Source: Calliopsis andreniformis (Eukaryota > Arthropoda > Insecta > Hymenoptera > Andrenidae). From it: a stretch of 64,000 bases of DNA. Positions 1 to 9,800 of this stretch are shown one piece after another. The notes beneath the pieces are model-generated. The model was not told where the DNA came from. It made no database searches and saw nothing but the letters and a program-made list of their open reading frames with translations. The position numbers and the translations under genes are program-made. The stretch covers positions 16,616,001 to 16,680,000 of the forward strand of contig NW_027480423.1 of NCBI RefSeq assembly GCF_051401765.1, in the 5' to 3' direction. Each line of letters begins with the position of its first letter. Within the stretch, counting starts at the first letter, position 1.

Positions 1-166
1 CCCGGAACGTAGAAATGACCATCACTTTCAAACTTGTTGCAATTAATCCTGTTATACGATGGAAAAGCTGTTGTATTTTTATTGCATTTTATGCTGCGGG
101 CGATGACTTCTAAGGCCCTAACTATTCAATCTGTTGGAGCAACGCCCTAGAGTGAAGCCTAGGTTG
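1..166 (+). repeat. Reference monomer used to set the phase
   Basis: This first complete monomer fixes the numbering used here. A hand consensus of many copies is 166 bp with about 32 C and 36 G (about 41% G+C). Positions 1-40 are mixed sequence. Positions 41-92 are AT-rich, with T and A runs near 50, 63, 76 and 87. Positions 93-166 are G+C-richer and contain TCTGGCGTTGACTTC, GGCCCTAACTATTCGATC and the CCTAG...CCTAGG dyad. This copy is of the subtype carrying AATTAATCCTGTTATACGATGG, which lacks TTCG in the central AT block. A length of 166 bp equals a nucleosome core plus about 19 bp of linker; any phasing is inference. Confidence 0.9.
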
Positions 167-498
167 CTCGGAATGTAGAAATGACCATAACTTTCACACT
201 GGTTGCAATTTTTCGTTTTATACGATGGAAAAACTGTTGCATTTATATTGTATTTTATGCTTCTGGCGTTCACTTCTTAGGCCCTAACTATTCGACCTGG
301 TGGAACAACGGCCTAGGGTGAAGCCTAGGTTGCCCGGAACGTACAAGTGACCATAACTTTTACACTGGTAGCAATTATTCGTTTTATACAATGGAAAGAC
401 TGTTGTATTTATATTGCATTTTATGCTTCTGGCGTTGACATCTTAGGCCCTAACTATTCGATCTGGTGGAGCAATGCCTCAGAGTTAAGTCTAGGATG

Positions 499-664
499 CC
501 CGAAACGCCGAAATGATCATTACTTTCACGCTTGTTGCAATTATTCCTGTTATACGATGAAGAGACCGTTGTATTTTCATTGTATTTTATGCTTCAGGCG
601 TAGGCTTCTAACGCCGTAGATATTGGATATGGCGGAGCACCGCCCTAGAGTGAAGCCTAGGTTG
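499..664. repeat. Divergent monomer subtype (CGAAACGCCGAAATGATC), representative
   Basis: This monomer differs at many positions from the consensus: CGAAACGCCGAAATGATC at the start, TTGTTGCAATTATTCCTG in the AT block, GACCGTTGTATTTTCATTG, GCTTCAGGCGTAGGCTTC and GGCGGAGCACCGCCC at the end. The preceding monomer usually ends ATGCCTCAGAGTTAAGTCTAGG, so the two form a linked pair. The pair recurs near 2655, 12612, 14936, 15932, 17924, 20080, 26556, 29714, 31706, 33863, 38677, 40669, 42826, 45322, 50616 and 53112. In the 16-monomer unit (5143, 22568, 25225) the subtype has lost its usual upstream half. Confidence 0.8.
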
Positions 665-874
665 CCCGGAACGTAGAAATGACCGTAACTTTTACACTGG
701 TAGCAATTATTCGTTTTATACAAAGGAAAAACTGTTCTATTTATTTTGTATTTTATGTTTCGTGCGTTGACTTCTAAGGCCCTAACTGTTTGATCTGGTG
801 GAGCAACGCCCTAGAGTGAAGCCTAGGTTGCCCGGAACGTAGAAATGACCATAACTTTCACACTGGTTGCTATT

Positions 875-891
875 ATTCGTTTTATACGATG
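875..891 (+). other. CENP-B-box-like 17-mer in the AT-rich block (representative)
   Basis: ATTCGTTTTATACGATG. The essential bases of the mammalian CENP-B box are NTTCGNNNNANNCGGGN. Here TTCG, the central A and the CG are in place, while the last two G positions read A and T, giving 7 of 9. The motif sits at monomer positions 45-61 and recurs in many monomers. Some subtypes keep TTCG but read ACAATGG, and others read ATCCTGTTATACGATGG and lose TTCG. Binding by any CENP-B-like protein is not shown; the match could be chance spread by tandem amplification. Confidence 0.4.
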
Positions 892-2820
892 GAAAAACTG
901 TTATATTTATATTGTATTTTATGCCTCTGGAGTTGACTTCTAAGGACCTAACTATTCGATCTGGTGGAGCAACGCCCTAGAGTGAAGCCTAGGTTGCTCG
1001 GAATGTAGAAATAACCATAACTTTCACCATGGTTGCAATTATTCGTTTTTTACGATGGAAAAGCTGTTGTATTTATATTGTATTTTATGCCTCTGGCGTT
1101 GACTTCTAAGGCCCTAGCTATTCGATCTAGTGGAGCAATGCCCTAGAGTGAAGCCTAGGTTGCCCGGAACGTAGAAATGACCATCACTTTCAAACTGGTT
1201 GCAATTAATCCTGTTATACGATGGAAAAACTGTTGTATTTTTATTGCATTTTATGCTTCGGGCGTTGACTTCTAAGGCCCTGACTATTCAATCTGTTGGA
1301 GCAACGCCCTAGAGTGAAGCCTAGGTTGCTCGGAACGTAGAAATGACCTTGACTTTCAAACTGGTTGCAATTAATCCTGTTATACGATGGAAAAACTGTT
1401 GTATTTTTATTGCATTTTATGCTTCTGGCGTTCACTTCTTAGGCCCTAACTATTCGATCTGGTGGAACATCGCCCTAGGGTGAAGCCTAGGTTGCCCGGA
1501 ACGTAGGAATGACCATCACTTTCAAACTGGTTGCAATTAATCCTGTTATACGATGGTGAACTGTTGTATTTTTATTGCATTTTATGCTTCGGGCGTTGAC
1601 TTCCAAGGCCCTAGCTATTCCATCTGGTGGAGCAACACTCTAGCGTGAAGCCTAGGTTGCCCGGAACGTAGAAATGACAATTACTTCCACACTGTTTGCA
1701 AATATACATTATATACGATGGAAAAGCTGTTGTACTTATATTGTAATTTATGCTTCTGGCGTTGACTTCTTAGGCCGTAACTATTTGATCTGGTGGAGCA
1801 ACGTCCTAGAGTGAAGCCTAGGTTGACCGGAACGTAGAAATGACCATAACTTTTACACTGGTAGCAATTATTCGTTTTATACAATGGAAAAACTGTTCTA
1901 TTTATTTTGTATTTTATGCTTCGGGCGTTGACTTCTTAGGACCTAACTATTCGATCTGGTGGAACAACGCCCTAGGGTGAAGCCTAGGTTGCCCGGAACG
2001 TAGAAATGACAATAAGTTTCATAATGGCTGCAATCATTCGTTTTATACAATGGAAAAACTGTTGTATTTATATTGTATTTTATGCTTCTGGCGTTGACTT
2101 CTTAGGCCCTAACTATTCCATCTGGTGGAACAACGCCCTAGAGTGAAGCCTAGGTTGCCCGGAACGTAGAACATACTATTACCTTCACACTGGTTGCAAT
2201 TATTCCTGTTATGCGATGGAAAAACTGTTGCACCTTTATTGTATTTTATGCTTCTGGCGCTGACTTCATAGGCCCTAACTATTCGATCTGGTGGAGCAAC
2301 GTCCTAGAGTGAAGCCTAGGTTGACCGGAACGTAGAAATGACCATAACTTTTACACTGGGAGCAATTATTCGTTTTATACAATGGAAAAACTGTTCTATT
2401 TATTTTGTATTTTATGCTTCGGGTGTTGACTTCTTAGGACCTAACTATTCGATCTGGTGGAACAACGCCCTAGGGTGAAGCCTAGGTTGCCCGGAACGTA
2501 GAAATGACCATAAGTTTCATAATGGCTGCAATCATTCGTTTTATACAATGGAAAAACTGTTGTATTTATATTGTATTTTATGCTTCTGGCGTTGACTTCT
2601 TAGGCCCTAACTATTCGATCTGGTGGAGCAATGCCTCAGAGTTAAGTCTAGGATGCCCGAAACGCCGAAATGATCATTACTTACACGCTTGTTGCGATTA
2701 TTCCTGTTATACGATGAAAAGACCGTTGTATTTTTATTCTATTTTATGCTTCAGGCGTAGGCTTCTAAGGCCGTAGCTATTCGATATGGTGGAGCACCGC
2801 CCTAGAGTGAAGCCTAGGTT

Positions 2821-5476
2821 GCTCGGAATATAGAAATGACCATAACTTTCACACTGGTTGCAATTATTCGTTTTCTACGATGGAAAAACTGTTGTATTTA
2901 TATTGTATTTTATGCTTCTGGCGCTCACTTCTTAGGGCCTAACTGTTCGATCTGATGGAACAATGCCCTAGGATGAAGCCTAGGTTGCCCGGAACGTAGA
3001 AATGACCATAACTTTTACGCAGGTAGCAATTATTCGTTTTATACAATGGAAAAACTGTTCTATTTATTTTGTATTTTATGCTTCGGGCGTTGACTTCTAA
3101 GGACCTAACTGTTTGATCTGGTGGAGCAACGCCCTAGAGTGAAGCCCAGGTTGCCCGGAACGTAGAAATGAGAATTACTTTCACACTGTTCGCAATTATT
3201 CCTTTTATACGATGCAAAAGCTGTTGTACTTATATCGTATTTTATGCTTCTGGCGTTGACTTCTAAGGACCTAACTATTCGATCTGGTGGAGCAACGCCC
3301 TAGAGTGAAGCCTAGGTTGCTCGGAATGTAGAAATAACCATAACCTTCACACTGGTTGCAATTATTCGTTTTTTACGATGGAAAAGCTGTTGTATTTATA
3401 TTGTATTTAATGACTCTGGCGTTGACTTCTAAGGCCCTAGCTATTCGATCTAGTGGAGCAACGCCCTAGAGTGAAGCCTAGGTTGCCCGGAACGTAGAAA
3501 TGACCATCACTTTCAAACTGGTTGCAATTAATCCTGTTACACGATGTAAAAGCTGTTGTATTTTTATTGCATTTTATGCTTCGGGCGTTGACTTCTAAGG
3601 CCCTGACTACTCAATCTGTTGTAGCAACGCCCTAGAGTGAAGCCTAGGTTGCTCGGAATGTAGAAATGACCATAGCTTTCACACTGGTTGCAATTATTCG
3701 TTTTATACGATGGAAAAACTGTTGTATTTATATTGTATTTTATGCTTCTGGCGTTCACTTCTTAGGACCTAACTATTCGCTCAGGTGGAACAACGCCCTA
3801 GGGTGAAGCCTAGGTTGTTCGGAACGTAGAAATGACCATAAGTTTCATAATGGTTGCAATTATTCGTTTTATACGATGGAAAAACTGTTGCATTTCTATT
3901 GTATTTTATGCTTCCGGCGTTGACTTCTTAGGCCCTATCACTTCGATCTGGTGGAGCAACGCCCTAAAGAGAAGCCTAGGTTGCCCGGAACGTAGATATG
4001 ACCATAACCTTCACACAGGTTGCAATTATTCGTTTTATACGATGGAAAAACTGTTGTATTTATATTGTATTTTATGCTTCTGGCGTTCACTTCTTGGGCC
4101 CTAACTATTCGATCTGGTGGAACAACGCCCTAGGCTGAAGCCTAGGTTGCCCGGAACGTAGAAATGACCATAACATTTACACTGGTAGCAATTATTCGTT
4201 TTATACAATGGAAAAACTGTTCTTTTTATTTTGTATTTTATGCTTCGGGCGTTGACTTCTAAGGCCCTAACTGTTTGATCTGGTGGAGCAACGCCCTAGA
4301 GTGAAGCCTAGGTTGCCCGGAACGAAGAAATGACAATTACTTTCACACTGATTGCAATTATTCGTTTTTTACAATGGAAAAATTGTTGTATTTATATTGT
4401 ATTTTATGCCTCTGGCGTTGACTTCTAAGGCCCTAGCTATTCGATCTAGTGGAGCAACGCCCTAGGCTGAAGCCTAGGTTGCCCGGAACGTAGAAATGAC
4501 CATCACTTTCAAACTGGTTGCAATTAATCCTGTTATACGATGGAAAAGCTGTTGTATTTTTATTGCATTTTATGCTGCGGGCGATGACTTCTAAGGCCCT
4601 AACTATTCAATCTGTTGGGGCAACGCCCTAGAGTGAAGCCTAGGTTGCTCGGAATGTAGAAATGACCATAACTTTCACACTGGTTGCAATTATTCGTTTT
4701 ATACGATGGAAAAACTGTTGTATTTATATTGTATTTTATGCTTCTGGCGCTCACTTCTTAGGGCCTAACTGTTCGATCTGATGGAACAATGCCCTAGGAT
4801 GAAGCCTAGGTTGGCGGGAACGTAGAAATGACCATAACTTTTACGCAGGTAGCAATTATTCGTTTTATACAATGGAAAAACTGTTCTATTTATTTTGTAT
4901 TTTATGCTTCGGGCGTTGACTTCTAAGGACCTAACTGTTTGATCTGGTGGAGCAACGCCCTAGAGTGAAGCCTAGGTTGCCCGGAACGTAGAAATGACCG
5001 TAACTTTTACACTGGTAGCAATTATTCGTTTTATACAAAGGAAAAACTGTTCTATTTATTTTGTATTTTATGTTTCGTGCGTTGACTTCTAAGGCCCTAA
5101 CTGTTTGATCTGGTGGAGCAACGCCCTAGAGTGAAGCCTAGGATGCCCGAAACGCCGAAATGATCATTACTTTCACGCTTGTTGCAATTATTCCTGTTAT
5201 ACGATGAAGAGACCGTTGTATTTTCATTGTATTTTATGCTTCAGGCGTAGGCTTCTAACGCCGTAGATATTGGATATGGCGGAGCACCGCCCTAGAGTGA
5301 AGCCAAGGTTGCCCGGAACGTAGAAATGACCGTAACTTTCAAACTGGTTGCAATTAATCCTGTTATACGATGGAAAAGCTGTTGTATTTTTATTGCATTT
5401 TATGCTGCGGGCGATGACTTCTAAGGCCCTAACTATTCAATCTGTTGGGGCAACGCCCTAGAGTGAAGCCTAGGTT
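2821..5476. repeat. 16-monomer higher-order unit (2656 bp), copy 1
   Basis: A complete higher-order unit of 16 x 166 = 2656 bp. The same order of subtypes starts again at 5477, and shared landmarks sit exactly 2656 bp apart (for example 3564 and 6220, 3832 and 6488). The monomer type reading CTTAGGGCCTAACTGTTCGATC occurs twice inside this unit (near 2821-2985 and 4646-4811), so the unit itself contains an older internal duplication. Two chimeric monomers lie inside it, near 5137 and 5335. Confidence 0.85.
4129..4146. other. Perfect 18-bp dyad CCTAGGCTGAAGCCTAGG
   Basis: Two 8-bp arms in inverted orientation around a central GA. Outside it, GCAA on the left can pair with TTGC on the right after a 3-base bulge (CGC), for 12 potential pairs. 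This CT-variant is the most symmetrical form; most monomers read CCTAGGGT or CCTAGAGT in the left arm, which weakens but does not abolish the dyad. The same perfect form is at 4461-4478, 6785-6802 and 21554-21571. Confidence 0.75.
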
Positions 5477-6898
5477 GCTCGGAATGTAGAAATGACCATA
5501 ACTTTCACACTGGTTGCAATTATTCGTTTTATACGATGGAAAAACTGTTGTATTTATATTGTATTTTATGCTTCTGGCGCTCACTTCTTAGGGCCTAACT
5601 GTTCGATCTGATGGAACAATGCCCTAGGATGAAGCCTAGGTTGCCCGGAACGTAGAAATGACCATAACTTTTACGCAGGTAGCAATTATTCGTTTTATAC
5701 AATGGAAAAACTGTTCTATTTATTTTGTATTTTATGCTTCGGGCGTTGACTTCTAAGGACCTAACTGTTTGATCTGGTGGAGCAACGCCCTAGAGTGAAG
5801 CCTAGGTTGCCCGGAACGTAGAAATGAGAATTACTTTCACACTGTTCGCAATTATTCCTTTTATACGATGCAAAAGCTGTTGTACTTATATCGTATTTTA
5901 TGCTTCTGGCGTTGACTTCTAAGGACCTAACTATTCGATCTGGTGGAGCAACGCCCTAGAGTGAAGCCTAGGTTGCTCGGAATGTAGAAATAACCATAAC
6001 CTTCACACTGGTTGCAATTATTCGTTTTTTACGATGGAAAAGCTGTTGTATTTATATTGTATTTAATGACTCTGGCGTTGACTTCTAAGGCCCTAGCTAT
6101 TCGATCTAGTGGAGCAACGCCCTAGAGTGAAGCCTAGGTTGCCCGGAACGTAGAAATGACCATCACTTTCAAACTGGTTGCAATTAATCCTGTTACACGA
6201 TGTAAAAGCTGTTGTATTTTTATTGCATTTTATGCTTCGGGCGTTGACTTCTAAGGCCCTGACTACTCAATCTGTTGTAGCAACGCCCTAGAGTGAAGCC
6301 TAGGTTGCTCGGAATGTAGAAATGACCATAGCTTTCACACTGGTTGCAATTATTCGTTTTATACGATGGAAAAACTGTTGTATTTATATTGTATTTTATG
6401 CTTCTGGCGTTCACTTCTTAGGACCTAACTATTCGCTCAGGTGGAACAACGCCCTAGGGTGAAGCCTAGGTTGTTCGGAACGTAGAAATGACCATAAGTT
6501 TCATAATGGTTGCAATTATTCGTTTTATACGATGGAAAAACTGTTGCATTTCTATTGTATTTTATGCTTCCGGCGTTGACTTCTTAGGCCCTATCACTTC
6601 GATCTGGTGGAGCAACGCCCTAAAGAGAAGCCTAGGTTGCCCGGAACGTAGATATGACCATAACCTTCACACAGGTTGCAATTATTCGTTTTATACGATG
6701 GAAAAACTGTTGTATTTATATTGTATTTTATGCTTCTGGCGTTCACTTCTTGGGCCCTAACTATTCGATCTGGTGGAACAACGCCCTAGGCTGAAGCCTA
6801 GGTTGCCCGGAACGTAGAAATGACCATAACATTTACACTGGTAGCAATTATTCGTTTTATACAATGGAAAAACTGTTCTTTTTATTTTGTATTTTATT
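5477..6898. repeat. 16-monomer unit, copy 2, truncated after ~8.5 monomers
   Basis: This follows copy 1 without a break and matches it at offset 2656. Homology ends within a monomer at about 6898, where TTTTATGCTTCGGGCGTTGAC of the full unit gives way to TTTTATTCTTCGGGCGTTCAC and the sequence passes into the diverged stretch. At 24324 the related copy continues with the normal unit, so the edge at 6898 is a real change of sequence family rather than the end of the unit. Confidence 0.8.
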
Positions 6899-9800
6899 CT
6901 TCGGGCGTTCACTTCTACGGCCCTAGCTATTCTATCTGGTCGAGCAACGCCCTAGAGTGAAGCCTAGGTAGCCCGGAACGTAGAAATGACCATAACTTCC
7001 ATACTGCTTGCAATTATTCGTTTTCTACGATGGAAAAGCTGTTGTATTTATATCGTATTTTATGCTTCTGGCGTTGACTTCTTAGGCCCTAACTATTCCA
7101 TCTGGTGGAACAACGCCCTAGGGAGAAGCCTAGGTTGTGCGGAACGTAGAAATGACCATAACTTTCACACTGGTAGCAATTAGTCGTTTTATACAATAAA
7201 AAACTGTTCTTTTATTTTGTATTTTATGATTCTGACGTTGACTTCTTAGGCCCTAACTATTCGATCTGGTGGAACAACGCCCTAGAGTGAAGCCTAGGTT
7301 GCCTGGAACGTAGAAATGACAATTACTTTCACACTGTATGCAGTTATTCATGTTATATGATGGAAAAACTGTTGCACATTTATTGTATTTTATGCTTCTG
7401 GCGTTGATTTCTAAGGCCCTAACTATTCGATCTGGTGGAGCAACGCCCTAGAGTGAAGCCTATGTTGCCCGGAACGTAGAAATGACCATAACTTTCACAC
7501 TGGTTGCTATTATTCGTTTTAGACGATGGAAAAGCTGTTATATTTATATTGTATTTGATGCTTCTGGCGTTGACTTCTTAGGCCCTAACTGTTCGATCTG
7601 GTGGAACAACGCCCTAGGGTGAAGCCTAGGTTGCCCGGAAAGTAGAAATGACCATAACTTTCACACTGGTTGCAATTATTCGTTTTATACGATGGAAAAG
7701 CTGTGGCACCTTTATTGTATTTTATTCATCTGCGGTTGACTTCTATGGCCGTAGCTATTAGACGTGGTGGAGCAACGCCCAAGAGTGACGCCTAGGTTGG
7801 CCGGAGCGAAGAAATGTCCATTACTTTCACAATGTTTACAATTATTCATTTTATACGATGGAAAAGCTTTTGTTCTTATATTGTATTTTATCTTTCTGGC
7901 GTTGACTTCTTAGGCCCTAACTATTCGATCTGGTGGAAGAACGCCCTAGAGTGAGGACTTGGTTGCCCGGAACATGGAAATGACCATTACTTTCACACTG
8001 TTTGCAGTTATTCCTGTTATACGATGGAAAAACTTTTGCATCTTTATTGTATTTTATGCTTCTGGCGTTGACTTCTAAGGCCCTAGCTATTCGATTTGGT
8101 GGAGCAACGCCCGAGAGTGGAGCCTAGGTTGCCCGGTACGTAGAAATGACCACTACTTTCACACTGTTTGCAAGTATACATTATATACGATGGAAAATCT
8201 GTTGTATTTATGTTGTATTTTGTGCTTCTGGCGTTGACTTCTTAGGCCCTAACTATTTGATCTGGTGGTGCACCGCCCTAGAGTGAAGCCTAGGTTGCGC
8301 GGAACGTAGAACAGGCCATTACCATCACACTGGTTGCAATTATTCCTGTTTTACGATGGAAAAAATGTTGCATCTTTATTGTATTTTATGCTTCTGGCGT
8401 TGATTTCTAAGGCCCTAATTATTCGATCTTGTTGAGCAACGCCCTAGAGTGAAGCCTAGGTTGCCCGGAACGTAGAAATGACCATTACATTCACACTGGT
8501 TGCAATTATTCGTCTTATACGATGGAAAAGTTGTTGTATTTATATTGTATTTTATGCTTCTGGCGTTGACTTCTAAGGCCCTAGCTATTCGATTTGGTGG
8601 AGCAACGCCCGAGAGTGGAGCCTAGGTTGCCCGGTACGTAGAAATGACCATTACTTTCACACTGTTTGCAAGTATACATTATATACGATGTAAAGGCTGT
8701 TGTATTTATTTTGTAGTTTATGCTTCTGGCGTTGACTTCTACGGCCCTGACTCTTCGATCTGGTGGAGCAACGCCTCAGAGTGAAGTCTAGGATGCCTGA
8801 AACGCCGAAATGATCATTACTCTCATCCTTGTTGCAATTATTCCTGTTATACGATGAAAAGACTGTTGTGTTTTTATTGTATTTCATGCTTCAGGCGTTG
8901 ACTTCTAAGGCCGTAGCTACTCGATGTGGTGGAGCAACGCCCTAGAGTGAAGCCTAGGTTGCTCGGAACGTAGAAATGACCATTACCTTCACACTGTTTC
9001 CAATTATTCATTTTATACGATGGCAAAGCTGTTGCATTTATATTGTATTTTATGCTTTCGGCGTTGACTTCTAAGGCCGTAGCTATCAGATGTGGTGCAG
9101 CAACGCCCTAGAGTGACGCCTGGGTTGCCAGGAACGTAGAAATGACCATTACTTTCACACTATTTGCAAATATACATTATATACGATGGAAAAACTGTTT
9201 TACTTATATTGTATTTTATGTTTCTGGCGTTGACTTCTAAGGCCATAGCTATTCGCTGTGGTGGCGCACCGACCTAGGTTGAAGCCTGAGTTGCCCGGAA
9301 CATAGAAATGACCATTACCGTCACACTTGTTGCAATTATTCCTGTTATACGATTGAAACATTGTGTATTTTTATTTTATTTTATGCTTCTGGCGTTGGCT
9401 TCAAAGGCCCTAGCTATTGGATCTGGTGGAGCAACGCCCTAGAGTGAAGCCTAGGTTGGCCGAAACCTAGAAATGACCATTACTTTCACTCTGGTTGCAA
9501 TTTTTCCTTTTATACGATGGAAAAACGGATGGATTTTTATTGTATTTTATGCTTCGGGCGTTGACATCTAAGGGCCTAACTATTCGGTCTGGTGGAACAA
9601 CGCCCTAGAGTGAGGCCTAGGTTGCCTGGAACGCAGAAACGACCTTAACTGTCATACTGGTTGCAATTATTTGTTTTATACGATGGAAAAACTGTTGTAT
9701 TTATATTGTATTATATGCTTCTAGCGATGACTTCTTAGGCCATAACTATTCGGTCTGGTGTAGCAACGCCCTAGAGTGAAGCCTAGCTTGCGCGGAACGT

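Larger units (their letters stand above)
1..2820. repeat. Homogenised segment, 17 monomers, first copy
   Basis: Seventeen monomers of mixed subtypes. It recurs at 17426-20245 with a constant offset of 17425 bp, and parts recur again near 31.2-34.0 kb, 40.2-43.0 kb and 49.8-50.8 kb. Differences I noticed from the 17.4 kb copy are single bases only, for example near 968 (GGTGGAG against GGTCGAG), 2424 (GGGTGTTG against GGGCGTTG) and 2740 (TTCTATT against TTGTATT). Four neighbouring monomers around 1163-1830 carry the TTCG-less central block, so motif-bearing and motif-lacking monomers are not evenly mixed. Confidence 0.85.

Noticed and set aside
104..130. Promoter-like words (TTGACTTC, TTTTATAC) in each monomer
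   Set aside because: These short AT-rich words recur with every monomer and have no gene downstream. Satellite transcription is possible but not shown by the sequence.
347..619. A 90-codon open frame on the plus strand, with close relatives at 2504, 12460, 17772, 31550 and many other places
   Set aside because: Each copy is the satellite monomer read in one frame. Because 166 = 3 x 55 + 1, the frame moves by one base per monomer, so the second part is the same DNA in another frame. The frames are limited by monomer stops and show no start context or conserved-protein pattern. Not a gene family.
1241..1435. A 64-codon minus-strand open frame repeated many times (3564, 6220, 18666 and others)
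   Set aside because: It is the reverse complement of the same monomers. Its recurrence follows the block duplications exactly and carries no sign of selection for protein.
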